DNA from: Pseudomonas asiatica
GTDB lineage: Bacteria; Pseudomonadota; Gammaproteobacteria; Pseudomonadales; Pseudomonadaceae
Direction of reading: 5' to 3'
DNA: 64,000 nt
Assembly: GCF_009932335.1 (NCBI RefSeq)
Contig: NZ_BLJF01000001.1
Span: forward strand, 2,728,001-2,792,000
Part shown: in pieces, positions 33,732 through 42,282 of the stretch
Layout: the number at the start of each line of letters is the position of its first letter
Numbering within the stretch: position 1 is the stretch's first letter
The notes under the pieces: generated by a model
Seen by the model: the letters and a program-made list of their open reading frames with translations, nothing else
Database searches by the model: none
What the model was told of the DNA's origin: nothing
Translations under genes and position numbers: made by a program

Positions 33732-36631
33732 ACAGCCACACTCGCCTCCCCGCGCCCATGGGCCTGCTGATCGACCGCGAGCAGCCCCTGCACTTCCAGT
33801 TCGACGGCCAGGCCTGCCAGGGCTTTGCCGGTGACAGCATCGCCAGCGCCCTGCTCGGCAGTGGCCGCTGGCTGCTGTCGCGCTCGTTCAAGTACCACCG
33901 CCCGCGCGGCCCGCTGAGCATGGCCGGGCAGGATGCCAACACCCTGGTGCAGCTGCCGGACGAGCCCAATGTGCTGGCCGACCTGGAAGCCGCCCGCGAT
34001 GGCCAGGTAGTCGAAGGGCAGAACTTCAACGGTAGCCTGACGCATGATCGCGACGCCTACCTGGGCAAGTTTTCGCGCTTCATGCCGGTGGGCTTCTATT
34101 ACCGCTCCTTTTACAAGCCCAAGGGCATGTGGAAGGTGTGGGAGCCGCTGATCCGCAAGAAGGCCGGCCTGGGCGTGCTCGACCTAGGCTTCAGGCCGCA
34201 GTACTACGACAAGGCCTATCTGTTCGTCGATCTGGCCGTCATCGGCGCTGGCCCGGCTGGCCTGCGTGCGGCACTGGACGCGGCCAATGCCGGGGCCAAG
34301 GTGTTGCTGATCGAGCAACAGCCGGTACTTGGCGGCTCGCTCACCTACGCCCGCTTCGACATTGCAGGCACCCGCGCTACCAGCCTGCGCCAGGAACTGC
34401 TGGCTGCCGTCGAGGGCCACCCGAACATCCAGGTGCTGCTGGACGCCACCTGCAACGGCTGGTTCACCGACAACTACCTGCCGGTGATCCAGCACAAGCG
34501 CCTGTACAAGGTGCGCGCCAGCCGCTGCCTGGTGGCGGCCGGTTCGTTCGACCAGCCAGTTGTGTTCCGCAACAACGACCTGCCGGGGGTCATGCTGACC
34601 AGCGCCGTGCAGCGGCTGATGAAGCTGTACGCGGTAAAACCCGGCCAGCGCGCGGTAATCCTCACCGGCCACGATGACGGCTACCTGGCCGCCCTCGACC
34701 TGCAGGACCAAGGCGTGGCCGTGGCCGCGGTGGTCGACATGCGCGCTGCGCCAGCCGATGCCGCACTGGCCGCAGAACTGAAGCGCCGCGATATACCCGT
34801 GCACCTGGGCAGCACCGTGTACGAAGCCCTGCACGAAGCGGGCATGCGCCACGTGAGTGGCGTGGATATTCGCCCGATCACCGGCCAGGGCAAGGTCGGC
34901 CCGCATGGCCTGCGCCTGGCCTGCGACCTGCTGTGCATGTCGGCAGGCTACATGCCGGTGTACCAGTTGCCGTGCCAGGCTGGCGGCAAGCTGGCCTACG
35001 ACGTCAACCGCGACGAGTTCGCCATCAGCAACCTGCCGGCCGGGCTGGACATCGCCGGCTCGGTGAACGGCCGTCACGCACTGGGCAATGTGCTGGCCGA
35101 CGCCACTCGCGGGGCTGCCGATGCGCTGGCAGCGCTGGGCCTGGAAGCGCCGGTGCAGCCCGTGTTCAGTGCCGAAGCCAAGGTCAACTTCCCCTGGCCG
35201 ATCTTCCCCCACCCCAAGGGCAAGGATTTCGTCGACTTCGACGAAGACCTGCAAGTGCGCGACATCGTCAACGCCACGCGCAGCGGCTACCGCGATGTGC
35301 AACTGGTCAAGCGCTTCTCCACGGTCGGCATGGGCCCGTCCCAGGGCCGCCACTCGGCGCTGCCAACCGCCCGCCTGGTGGCCCACGCCACCGGGCGCAG
35401 CATCAGCGAAACCGGGGTGACCACCGCCCGTCCACCGTTCCAGGCGGAAAAACTGGCCCACGTCGCCGGCCGCGCCTTCGACCCGTACCGGCAAACGCCA
35501 ATGCACCGCCGCCACCTGGAAGCCGGGGCGAAGATGATGCCGGCCGGCATCTGGCAGCGCCCTGCCTATTATGGCAAGCCCGAGGACCGCGAACGCTGCA
35601 TGCAGGAGGAAGCCCGCCATGTGCGCGAGAAGGTCGGCCTGATCGACGTTTCCACCCTCGGTGGCCTGGATGTGCGCGGCCCCGACGCCGCCGAACTGCT
35701 GGAGCGCCTTTACACCTTCGGCTTCGCCAAGCTGGCCATCGGCCGCACCCGCTACGCGCTGATGACCAACGAGCATGGCGTGGTGATCGATGACGGCGTG
35801 TGCGCCCGGCTGGGCGAGCAGCACTTCTACGTCACCGCCACCACCAGCGGTGTCGACCGCATCTACCAGCAGATGCTGAAGTGGAATGCGCAATGGCGCC
35901 TGGATGTGGACGTCACCAACGTCACCGCCGCCCTGGCCGCGGTCAACCTGGCCGGGCCGCTGTCACGCCAGGTGCTGGCCAAGGTGTGTGACGATGTGGA
36001 CCTGTCGGCCGAGGCCTTCCCTTATCTCGGCGTACGCCAGGGCACAGTGGCCGGCATTGCCGCGCGCATCCTGCGGGTGGGCTTTGTGGGTGAACTGGGC
36101 TACGAAGTGCACGTGCCGGCGCGCCACGCCGAGCGCCTGTGGGATACCTTGATGCAGGCCGGCGCGGGGTTGGGCATTCGCCCGTTCGGCGTCGAGACCC
36201 AACGCCTGCTGCGCCTGGAAAAGGGCCACGTGATCATCAGCCAGGACACCGACGGCATGACCCACCCGGCGGAGATCGACATGCAGTGGGCCATCGGCCG
36301 CAAGAAGCCATTCTTCGTCGGCAAACGCTCGATCGAGATCCTCGAAGCGCAGCCGCTCAAGCGCAAACTGGTCGGCTTCACCCTGCCCAAGGGCAGCCCG
36401 CAGCCGCTGGAGGGGCATCTGGTGCTGGACGGGGCGGACATCAGCGGCAACGTCACATCCTGCGAATACTCGCAAACCCTGGGGCAGATCATCGGCCTGG
36501 CTTACGCCGGTGCCCATCAGGCCACGCCTGGCATGCACATCCCGATCCGCGTGGAGGGCGGTGTGATGGTCAATGCCAAGGTGGTGCCACTGCCGTTTCA
36601 CGATCCCGACAACCTGCGCCAGGAGCTCTGA
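33728..36631 (+). CDS. soxA: sarcosine oxidase-like alpha subunit
   Basis: A 967-residue protein. The N-terminus has the ferredoxin-like region CQGFAGDSIASALLGSG. A central NAD-binding domain has VIGAGPAGLRAALDAANAGA and VNGRHALGNVLADATRGAADAL. The C-terminal third is a GcvT-like aminomethyltransferase domain (RLYTFGFAKLAIGRTRYALMTNEHG, VGELGYEVHVPA) that binds THF. This domain would pass the methylene group to THF, matching the folD and purU genes upstream. Length is as expected for the family. Confidence 0.93.
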   Translation: MNSHTRLPAPMGLLIDREQPLHFQFDGQACQGFAGDSIASALLGSGRWLLSRSFKYHRPRGPLSMAGQDANTLVQLPDEPNVLADLEAARDGQVVEGQNFNGSLTHDRDAYLGKFSRFMPVGFYYRSFYKPKGMWKVWEPLIRKKAGLGVLDLGFRPQYYDKAYLFVDLAVIGAGPAGLRAALDAANAGAKVLLIEQQPVLGGSLTYARFDIAGTRATSLRQELLAAVEGHPNIQVLLDATCNGWFTDNYLPVIQHKRLYKVRASRCLVAAGSFDQPVVFRNNDLPGVMLTSAVQRLMKLYAVKPGQRAVILTGHDDGYLAALDLQDQGVAVAAVVDMRAAPADAALAAELKRRDIPVHLGSTVYEALHEAGMRHVSGVDIRPITGQGKVGPHGLRLACDLLCMSAGYMPVYQLPCQAGGKLAYDVNRDEFAISNLPAGLDIAGSVNGRHALGNVLADATRGAADALAALGLEAPVQPVFSAEAKVNFPWPIFPHPKGKDFVDFDEDLQVRDIVNATRSGYRDVQLVKRFSTVGMGPSQGRHSALPTARLVAHATGRSISETGVTTARPPFQAEKLAHVAGRAFDPYRQTPMHRRHLEAGAKMMPAGIWQRPAYYGKPEDRERCMQEEARHVREKVGLIDVSTLGGLDVRGPDAAELLERLYTFGFAKLAIGRTRYALMTNEHGVVIDDGVCARLGEQHFYVTATTSGVDRIYQQMLKWNAQWRLDVDVTNVTAALAAVNLAGPLSRQVLAKVCDDVDLSAEAFPYLGVRQGTVAGIAARILRVGFVGELGYEVHVPARHAERLWDTLMQAGAGLGIRPFGVETQRLLRLEKGHVIISQDTDGMTHPAEIDMQWAIGRKKPFFVGKRSIEILEAQPLKRKLVGFTLPKGSPQPLEGHLVLDGADISGNVTSCEYSQTLGQIIGLAYAGAHQATPGMHIPIRVEGGVMVNAKVVPLPFHDPDNLRQEL

Positions 36632-36634
36632 GCC

Positions 36635-37240
36635 ATGACCAGTTTGCAAGCCAAAGCTTTTATTTCACCCGGCCCGCGGGCCGAACTGCTGCATACCTGC
36701 GCGTTGACTGACCTGACCGATCTGGCACGGGTCGGGTTTCGAGGGGGCGACAGTGCCGCTTGCCTGCAGGCGCGTGGCTACCGCTTGCCGTCGCTACCCA
36801 ACCAGGCCGTGCGCCAGGAAGACAGTGGCTGGGTAGCACGCTTGTCGCAGACCGAGTACCTGCTGCTGGGCAGCCTGGCCGACGGCGGTGCACGGGTGGC
36901 TGCCGAAGAGGCTGGGTGGGTGCAGGATGCTCGGCGCAACTACCTGCTGCCGCGCCAGGATAGCCATGCCTGGCTGCAGCTCTCGGGAGTGCATTGCAGC
37001 GCGGTGATGGCCAAGTTGTGCGGGGTGGACTTGCGCGCCCGGGCGTTTCCCGTTGGGGCGGTGGCGCAGACCTCGGCGGCGCGGATCAACGTGATCGTGC
37101 TGAATGTGGGGAGCGATGAGAGGCCGGCGCTGCAGTTGCTGTTTGATCGGGCGTCGCTGGCGTATTTCCGTGAAGCGGTGCTGGATGCCATGGATGAGTT
37201 CGATGGTGGGTGGGTCGGGGTAGATGAACTGATGCGTTGA
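36635..37240 (+). CDS. soxG: sarcosine oxidase-like gamma subunit
   Basis: A 201-residue gamma subunit with the TrmE/GcvT-like fold. Seen: TDLTDLARVGFRGGDSAACL, WVARLSQTEYLLLG, and HCSAVMAKLCGVDLRARAFP followed by VAQTSAARINVIVLN. It is the last gene of the purU-folD-soxBDAG operon, 3 bp after soxA. A REP cluster follows. Confidence 0.88.
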   Translation: MTSLQAKAFISPGPRAELLHTCALTDLTDLARVGFRGGDSAACLQARGYRLPSLPNQAVRQEDSGWVARLSQTEYLLLGSLADGGARVAAEEAGWVQDARRNYLLPRQDSHAWLQLSGVHCSAVMAKLCGVDLRARAFPVGAVAQTSAARINVIVLNVGSDERPALQLLFDRASLAYFREAVLDAMDEFDGGWVGVDELMR

Positions 37241-37242
37241 CC

Positions 37243-37406
37243 TGCACCGGCCTCTTCGCGGGTAAACCCGCTCTCATAGAACAACACATGACTCATTGGT
37301 TCGGCGAGGTCCTGTAGGAGCAGCCTTGTGCTGCGAAGAGGCCGGGGCTGACAAAGCCTGTCTATTGGCTGTACCGGCCTCTTCGCAGCACAAGGCTGCT
37401 CCTACA
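37243..37406. repeat. single REP plus REP inverted pair
   Basis: A single unit at 37243-37275 (CCGGCCTCTTCGCGGGTAAA) is followed by a full inverted pair at 37312-37406 (TGTAGGAGCAGCCTTGTGCT and AGCACAAGGCTGCTCCTACA). The pair is almost identical to that at 20596-20692. They occupy the gap between soxG and the convergent LysR gene. Confidence 0.87.
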
Positions 37407-37481
37407 AAGGACGCGTCAGACGAGCGATATTGGTTCTCTGCGCGACAGCGCAGCCCAAAGGGCTGGGCAATCTCCCGAAGG

Positions 37482-38366
37482 TCAGAGCTGCACCAACCGC
37501 TCACGCAGGAAGTTCACAAAACCCTGCACCGGCCGCGCCACCTGTCGGTGCTGCGGGTACACCGCCGACAGCTGCAGCGCCGGAGGCCGCCACTCATCCA
37601 GCACCGTCACCAGCCGCCCATCCGCCAGTGCCTGGCCCACGATGAAGGTTGGCAGATAAGTTACGCCCATCCCGGCTATCGCGGCATCCCTGAGCAGCTC
37701 GCCATTGTTCGCCCGCATCCGCCCGGCCACCTGGATCGCCTGGGTCTTGCCTCCTTGGCCGAACTGCCACTGCACCTGCCGCGAATGCCCATATGGCAGG
37801 CAATCATGCCCAGCCAACTGCTCCGGCCTGGCCGGCACGCCCCGCGCTTCCAGGTACGCCGGGCTAGCGCAATACACCCGCTCGACACTGGCAATGCGCC
37901 GCGCAATCAGGCTGGAATCCTCCAGCGCACCAATCCGTAGCGCCAGGTCATAGCCCTCGCCGATCAGGTCCACTGCGCGGTCGCTCAAATCCACCTCCAC
38001 ATCCACCTGCGGGTGCAACTGCAGGAACTCGGTCAGCAGGCACCCCAGGTGCGCCATGGCGAACGACAGCGGCGCACTCAGACGCAAGGTGCCACGCAAG
38101 GCCTGGGCCTGGCCGCTGATGTCGTGCTCCACCTGTTGCACTTCGCCGAGCAGGCGCAGCGCCGACTGGTAGTAGTGCTGGCCCAGCGGCGTGGCATCCA
38201 GGCGCCGCGTGGAGCGGTTGAGCAGGCGCACGCCCAGGCGCTCCTCAAGCTGCATCAGGCGCCGGCTGACCGATTGTTTGGACATTCCCAGGCGGTCGGC
38301 AGCCGCAGTGAAACTGCCAGCTTCCATGACCTGGGCAAAGATCCGCATGTCTTCGTAAGGGTTCAT
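37482..38366 (-). CDS. LysR-family transcriptional regulator
   Basis: A 294-residue LysR regulator. The N-terminal winged helix (MRIFAQVMEAGSFTAAADRL, MSKQSVSRRLMQLEERLGVR) is followed by a periplasmic-binding-like sensor domain (LRGTLRLSAPLSFAMAHLGC, DLSDRAVDLIGEGYDLALRI). It belongs to the CrgA-like subgroup. The ATG at 38366 is chosen over 38390 because MNPYEDMRIF is the usual start. It diverges from the esterase gene (145 bp), its likely target. Confidence 0.9.
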   Translation of the reverse strand: MNPYEDMRIFAQVMEAGSFTAAADRLGMSKQSVSRRLMQLEERLGVRLLNRSTRRLDATPLGQHYYQSALRLLGEVQQVEHDISGQAQALRGTLRLSAPLSFAMAHLGCLLTEFLQLHPQVDVEVDLSDRAVDLIGEGYDLALRIGALEDSSLIARRIASVERVYCASPAYLEARGVPARPEQLAGHDCLPYGHSRQVQWQFGQGGKTQAIQVAGRMRANNGELLRDAAIAGMGVTYLPTFIVGQALADGRLVTVLDEWRPPALQLSAVYPQHRQVARPVQGFVNFLRERLVQL

Positions 38367-38511
38367 TGTCTCGCTCTTGGTGACAGTCAAACGCTTTATA
38401 GCGGCTTTTTCCCATCAACGCATCTCCCTAATCTACGCACAAGTCGCAGCGATGGCCCTGAAGGCCAGGCAAGACGCCCACTACCAACATTCAACAGAAA
38501 AGGATTCGCTC

Positions 38512-39531
38512 ATGAACATTGTCCACAAAACCCTTACCGCTTCCCTTCTGGCCCTGTCCGTTTCCAGCGCCTTCGCCGCTGGCAGCCCGGGTATCGAACA
38601 GCACACCCAGGCCTTCCTCGAAGCCCTGGAACAAGGCGGCGGCAAGCCACTGGAGCAGCTCAGCCCGAAAGACGCCCGCGCGGTGCTGACCGGTGCCCAG
38701 GCCTCGGTCAAGGTCGATCTCTCGGGTATCGAGGTGAAGGAACGCGCCATCCAGGCCAACGGCGAGTCGATCAAACTGCAAGTGGTGCGCCCGGCCAACG
38801 TGAAGGGTGACCTGCCGGTGTTCATGTTCTTCCACGGTGGCGGCTGGGTGCTCGGCGATTTCCCGACCCACCAGCGGCTGATCCGCGACCTGGTGGTTGG
38901 CTCTGGCGCAGTGGCGGTCTACGTCGACTACACCCCGTCGCCGGAAGCGCACTATCCGACGGCGATCAACCAGGCTTACGCCGCCACCCGCTGGGTGGCC
39001 GAGCACGGCAAGGAAATTGGCGTGGACGGCAAGCGCCTGGCCGTGGCCGGCAACAGCGTCGGCGGCAACATGGCGGCAGTAGTGGCCTTGAAAGCCAAAG
39101 AGGCCGGTACCCCGGCCCTGCGCTTCCAACTGCTGCTGTGGCCGGTGACCGATGCCAGCTTCGAGACTGCGTCGTACAAGCAGTTTGCCGAGGGGCACTT
39201 CCTTACCACCGGGATGATGAAATGGTTCTGGGACAACTACACCACCGACGCCAAGGCCCGGGAACAGATCTACGCCTCGCCGCTGCGGGCCAGCAGTGAA
39301 CAGCTCAAGGGCCTGCCGCCGGCACTGGTGCAGACGGCCGAGTTCGACGTGCTGCGCGATGAAGGTGAGGCGTATGCCCGCAAGCTGAATGCCGCTGGCG
39401 TGACTGTGACCTCGGTGCGCTACAACGGCATGATCCATGACTACGGGCTGCTCAACCCGCTGCATCAGGTGCCGGCCGTGCAAGCGGCCATGCGCCAGGC
39501 CGCCGGCGAGCTGAAAGTGCACCTGCAGTAA
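38512..39531 (+). CDS. exported alpha/beta-hydrolase (HSL/Est family)
   Basis: A 339-residue esterase. A signal peptide (residues 1-23, ending AFAAG) directs it to the periplasm. The hormone-sensitive-lipase oxyanion motif is FFHGGGWVLGD (His108). The nucleophile elbow is GNSVGG (Ser182), with Asn and Val in place of the usual GDSAGG. The Asp lies in AEFDVLRDEGEAY, and the His in GMIHDYGLL. Substrate is unknown, probably short acyl esters. It is probably controlled by the divergent LysR protein. Confidence 0.88.
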   Translation: MNIVHKTLTASLLALSVSSAFAAGSPGIEQHTQAFLEALEQGGGKPLEQLSPKDARAVLTGAQASVKVDLSGIEVKERAIQANGESIKLQVVRPANVKGDLPVFMFFHGGGWVLGDFPTHQRLIRDLVVGSGAVAVYVDYTPSPEAHYPTAINQAYAATRWVAEHGKEIGVDGKRLAVAGNSVGGNMAAVVALKAKEAGTPALRFQLLLWPVTDASFETASYKQFAEGHFLTTGMMKWFWDNYTTDAKAREQIYASPLRASSEQLKGLPPALVQTAEFDVLRDEGEAYARKLNAAGVTVTSVRYNGMIHDYGLLNPLHQVPAVQAAMRQAAGELKVHLQ

Positions 39532-39585
39532 CCTTATCCACGCATGCGGCAGGGCCTGGTGCCCTGCCGGTTCAGGAGGTCCGTC

Positions 39586-40308
39586 ATGCTCACCGTTCGC
39601 AACGCCAAAGACCGCGGCCTGGCCTTTCATGGCTGGCTGAAATCGTTCCACACCTTCTCCTTCGGCCACTACCGCAACCCGGACGAGCAAGGGTTCTCGG
39701 ACCTGCTGGTGATCAACGACGACCGCGTCATCCCCGGCAAGGGCTTTGGCCAGCACCCGCACCGCGACATGGAGATTTTCTCCTACGTGCTGGAAGGCGC
39801 GCTGGAGCACAAGGACACGCTGGGCACCGGCTCGGTGATCCGCTCGGGCGATGTGCAGCTGATGAGCGCTGGCCACGGCGTGGCCCACAGCGAGTTCAAC
39901 CACAGCCAGGTGCAGCCGGTGCACTTCCTGCAGATCTGGATCGTACCGAACGTGCAGGGGGCAACGCCGCGTTACCAGCAACAGCATTTCAGTGCCGAGG
40001 AAAAGCGCGGCAAGCTGCGCCTGATCATCTCGCCGGATGGCGCCGAGGGGTCATTGCAGGTACGGCAGAATGCGCGGGTGTATGCCGGCCTGTTCGACGG
40101 TGACGAGCGTGCCACCCTGAACTTGCCGGAAAACCGCCATGCCTATGTGCATGTGGCCCGGGGCAGCATCGAGCTCAATGGGCAAGTGCTGAATGAAGGG
40201 GATGGGGTGCGAATGAGGCAGGAACAGGTGCTGGAGCTGGGCAACGGGGTGGATGCCGAGGTGCTGGTGTTCGACCTGCGGCCGCATGAATTGCCGGGCA
40301 TGCCTTGA
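39586..40308 (+). CDS. pirin-family bicupin protein
   Basis: A 240-residue pirin (YhhW-like). Metal ligands stand in GFGQHPHRDMEIFSYVLEG (two His), and AGHGVAHSEFNH adds His and Glu. The usual FHTFSFGHYRNP N-terminal motif is present. Bacterial pirins of this form have quercetinase activity in vitro, and their role in the cell is not settled. GGAGG precedes the ATG at 39586. It lies 54 bp after the esterase, so co-transcription is possible. Confidence 0.88.
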   Translation: MLTVRNAKDRGLAFHGWLKSFHTFSFGHYRNPDEQGFSDLLVINDDRVIPGKGFGQHPHRDMEIFSYVLEGALEHKDTLGTGSVIRSGDVQLMSAGHGVAHSEFNHSQVQPVHFLQIWIVPNVQGATPRYQQQHFSAEEKRGKLRLIISPDGAEGSLQVRQNARVYAGLFDGDERATLNLPENRHAYVHVARGSIELNGQVLNEGDGVRMRQEQVLELGNGVDAEVLVFDLRPHELPGMP

Positions 40309-40328
40309 GTTTCTGCTTCGACAGTAAT

Positions 40329-40422
40329 GGCCCTATCGCCGGCAAGCCAGCTCCCACAGGTACTGCACAGGTCTTCAAGGCAGTGTTTAACCTGTGGGAG
40401 CTGGCTTGCCGGCGATAGGGCC
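40329..40422. repeat. REP inverted pair (gccggcaagccagctcccacag type)
   Basis: GGCCCTATCGCCGGCAAGCC from 40329 and its inverted partner GGCTTGCCGGCGATAGGGCC ending 40422. It separates convergent pirin and DUF1330 genes. Confidence 0.87.
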
Positions 40423-40434
40423 AACAGCCATCAC

Positions 40435-40728
40435 TCAGGGCTCGAACCCTTCGACGATGATCACCTCAGCCTTCGCCACCCCCTGGCGATGGCTGCAAGC
40501 CTCCTGGTACAGCTCGGACCGGTAACACGCCAGCGCCTGCTCGTACGAATCGAACTCGATCACCACGCTACGCTGAGGGGTAGGCCGCCCTTCCATTGCC
40601 TCGCTACGCCCGCCACGGGCCAGGAAACGGCCGCCGAATGCCTTGAAGGCAGCCGGGGCGCGCTGGGTGTACTGCTGGTATTGCTCGGGGTCGTTCACGT
40701 CCACATGGGCGATCCAATAGGCCTTCAT
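40435..40728 (-). CDS. DUF1330 family protein
   Basis: A 97-residue ferredoxin-like-fold protein of the DUF1330 (dimeric alpha-beta barrel) family. Seen: MKAYWIAHVDVNDPEQYQQY, FGGRFLARGGRSEAMEG, RSVVIEFDSYEQALACYRS and ending VEGFEP. GGAGAG precedes the ATG at 40728. Members are small cytosolic proteins of unknown function. It diverges from ribBA, with a perfect palindrome in the shared 78-bp gap. Confidence 0.9.
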   Translation of the reverse strand: MKAYWIAHVDVNDPEQYQQYTQRAPAAFKAFGGRFLARGGRSEAMEGRPTPQRSVVIEFDSYEQALACYRSELYQEACSHRQGVAKAEVIIVEGFEP

Positions 40729-40763
40729 GCGCTGCTCTCCTGTTACGGCGATATTTGTGTATG

Positions 40764-40779
40764 ATGGTATACCATAATA
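40764..40779. promoter_or_regulatory. operator-like palindrome upstream of ribBA
   Basis: ATGGTATACCAT (40764-40775) is a perfect palindrome extending into ATAATAATC. The core GGTATACCATAATA recurs with one change as GGAATACCATAATA at 42123-42136. The form is like GntR-family sites. Confidence 0.5.
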
Positions 40780-40806
40780 ATCATCCCACCACAGTGAGCG
40801 TGCAAC

Positions 40807-41928
40807 ATGGCTTTCAACACCATCGAAGAACTTCTCGAGGACTACCGGCAAGGCAAGATGGTCCTGCTGGTGGATGACGAGGACCGGGAAAACGAAGGCG
40901 ATCTGCTGATCGCCGCCGAGCGTTGCGACGCCCAGGCCATCAACTTCATGGCCCGTGAAGCGCGCGGGCTGATCTGCCTGACGCTGACCGACGATCACTG
41001 TCAACGTCTGGGCCTGGAGCAGATGGTGCCGGCCAACGGCAGCGTTTTCAGCACCGCCTTCACCGTGTCGATCGAGGCTGCCACGGGCGTTACCACCGGT
41101 ATTTCCGCTGCTGATCGGGCACGTACGGTGGCAGCGGCGATGGCCCCCAATGCCCGCCCGGAAGACCTGGTGCAACCCGGCCACATCTTCCCCCTGCGCG
41201 CCCGTGAAGGCGGTGTACTGACGCGCGCCGGCCACACCGAAGCCGGCTGCGACCTGGCGCGCCTGGCCGGGTTCACCCCGGCGTCGGTTATCGTCGAAGT
41301 ACTCAACGATGACGGCACCATGGCCCGCCGCCCGGACCTGGAGGTGTTCGCTGCCCGGCACGGCATCAAGATAGGCACCATCGCCGACCTCATCCACTAC
41401 CGCCTGAGCACCGAGCAGACCATCAAGCGCATCGGCGAACGCGAACTGCCGACCGTGCATGGCACCTTCCGCCTGGTCACCTACGAAGACCGCATCGAAG
41501 GTGGCGTACACATGGCCATGGTCATGGGCGATATCCGCCGCGAGCAGCCGACCCTGGTGCGAGTGCATGTGATCGACCCGCTGCGCGACCTGGTCGGCGC
41601 CGAATACGCCGGCCCCGCCAACTGGACGCTTTGGGCGGCGCTGCAGAAGGTGGCCGAGGAAGGCGCCGGCGTGGTGGTGATCCTGGCCAACCATGAGTCC
41701 TCGCAGGCGCTGCTGGAGCGCGTGCCGCAGCTGACCCAGCCGGTGCGGCCTTACCAGCGTGGGCAATCGAAGGTGTACTCGGAGGTGGGTACAGGCGCGC
41801 AGATTCTGCAGGATCTGGGCGTGGGCAAGCTGCGCCACCTGGGCCCGCCGCTGAAATACGCGGGGCTGGCGGGGTATGAGCTGGAGGTCGTGCAAAGCAT
41901 CCCCTTCGAGCCCGGACTGGTGAGCTGA
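40807..41928 (+). CDS. ribBA: RibBA paralogue: DHBP synthase with degenerate GTP cyclohydrolase II domain
   Basis: A 373-residue fusion. The N-terminal half (about 1-200) is 3,4-dihydroxy-2-butanone-4-phosphate synthase, with the acidic motif [10 protein letters not shown] and [12 protein letters not shown] intact. The C-terminal half has a GTP-cyclohydrolase-II-like fold, but the three zinc cysteines are absent ([18 protein letters not shown]) and the RGIGL motif is missing. That half is probably inactive for GTP opening. It is likely a second, accessory riboflavin gene. An FMN riboswitch cannot fit in the 78-bp upstream gap. Confidence 0.92.
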   Translation: MAFNTIEELLEDYRQGKMVLLVDDEDRENEGDLLIAAERCDAQAINFMAREARGLICLTLTDDHCQRLGLEQMVPANGSVFSTAFTVSIEAATGVTTGISAADRARTVAAAMAPNARPEDLVQPGHIFPLRAREGGVLTRAGHTEAGCDLARLAGFTPASVIVEVLNDDGTMARRPDLEVFAARHGIKIGTIADLIHYRLSTEQTIKRIGERELPTVHGTFRLVTYEDRIEGGVHMAMVMGDIRREQPTLVRVHVIDPLRDLVGAEYAGPANWTLWAALQKVAEEGAGVVVILANHESSQALLERVPQLTQPVRPYQRGQSKVYSEVGTGAQILQDLGVGKLRHLGPPLKYAGLAGYELEVVQSIPFEPGLVS

Positions 41929-41938
41929 TACAGGCCCG

Positions 41939-42055
41939 TGTAGGAGCGGCCTTGTGTCGCGAAAGGGCCGCGAAGCGGCCCCGACAATTCATGTGTCGAC
42001 GCTGAAATCCGGGGGCCGCTTTGCGGCCCTTTCGCGACACAAGGCCGCTCCTACA
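41939..42055. repeat. REP inverted pair (gcggccttgtgtcgcga type)
   Basis: GTAGGAGCGGCCTTGTGTCG from 41940 and its complement CGACACAAGGCCGCTCCTAC ending about 42055, with an inner AAGGGCCGCGAAGCGGCCCC stem. Confidence 0.87.
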
Positions 42056-42122
42056 AAGGTTCGCGGCAACTTGCAGAGGACGGAGTGATGGCCGGTAGCC
42101 TCATACCTCTTGCCAAAAGTTT

Positions 42123-42136
42123 GGAATACCATAATA
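42123..42136. promoter_or_regulatory. operator-like motif shared with ribBA promoter
   Basis: GGAATACCATAATA matches 13 of 14 bases of the ribBA-upstream copy at 40766-40779. It lies 147 bp before the substrate-binding protein gene. Confidence 0.45.
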
Positions 42137-42282
42137 TGATATCCCGTAGACCTTGAATCTGCAGGCCGGCACCTACAATCAAAAACGGCCAAAAAACACT
42201 TTGTTTTAGCTGCTCCCCGAACACTATTGGCGGGCGCACCACAAGCCCCGCCTCGAATAACAAAAGCAACGAGGGCGTAACC

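Larger units (their letters stand above)
41929..42282. other. intergenic region between ribBA and the ABC transporter
   Basis: 354 bp with no gene. It holds a REP inverted pair (41939-42055), the GGAATACCATAATA motif (42123-42136) shared with the ribBA promoter, and an AT-rich leader (42170-42280) with GAGGG before the transporter start. Confidence 0.6.

Noticed and set aside
32681..36631. A single 1316-residue reading frame across soxB, soxD and soxA
   Set aside because: Its first 350 or so residues are an out-of-frame translation of soxB rich in Arg, Ala and Pro. The real gene in that frame begins at 33728 with the soxA start.
40729..40806. FMN riboswitch before ribBA
   Set aside because: The intergenic gap is only 78 bp and carries a palindrome rather than the conserved RFN elements.
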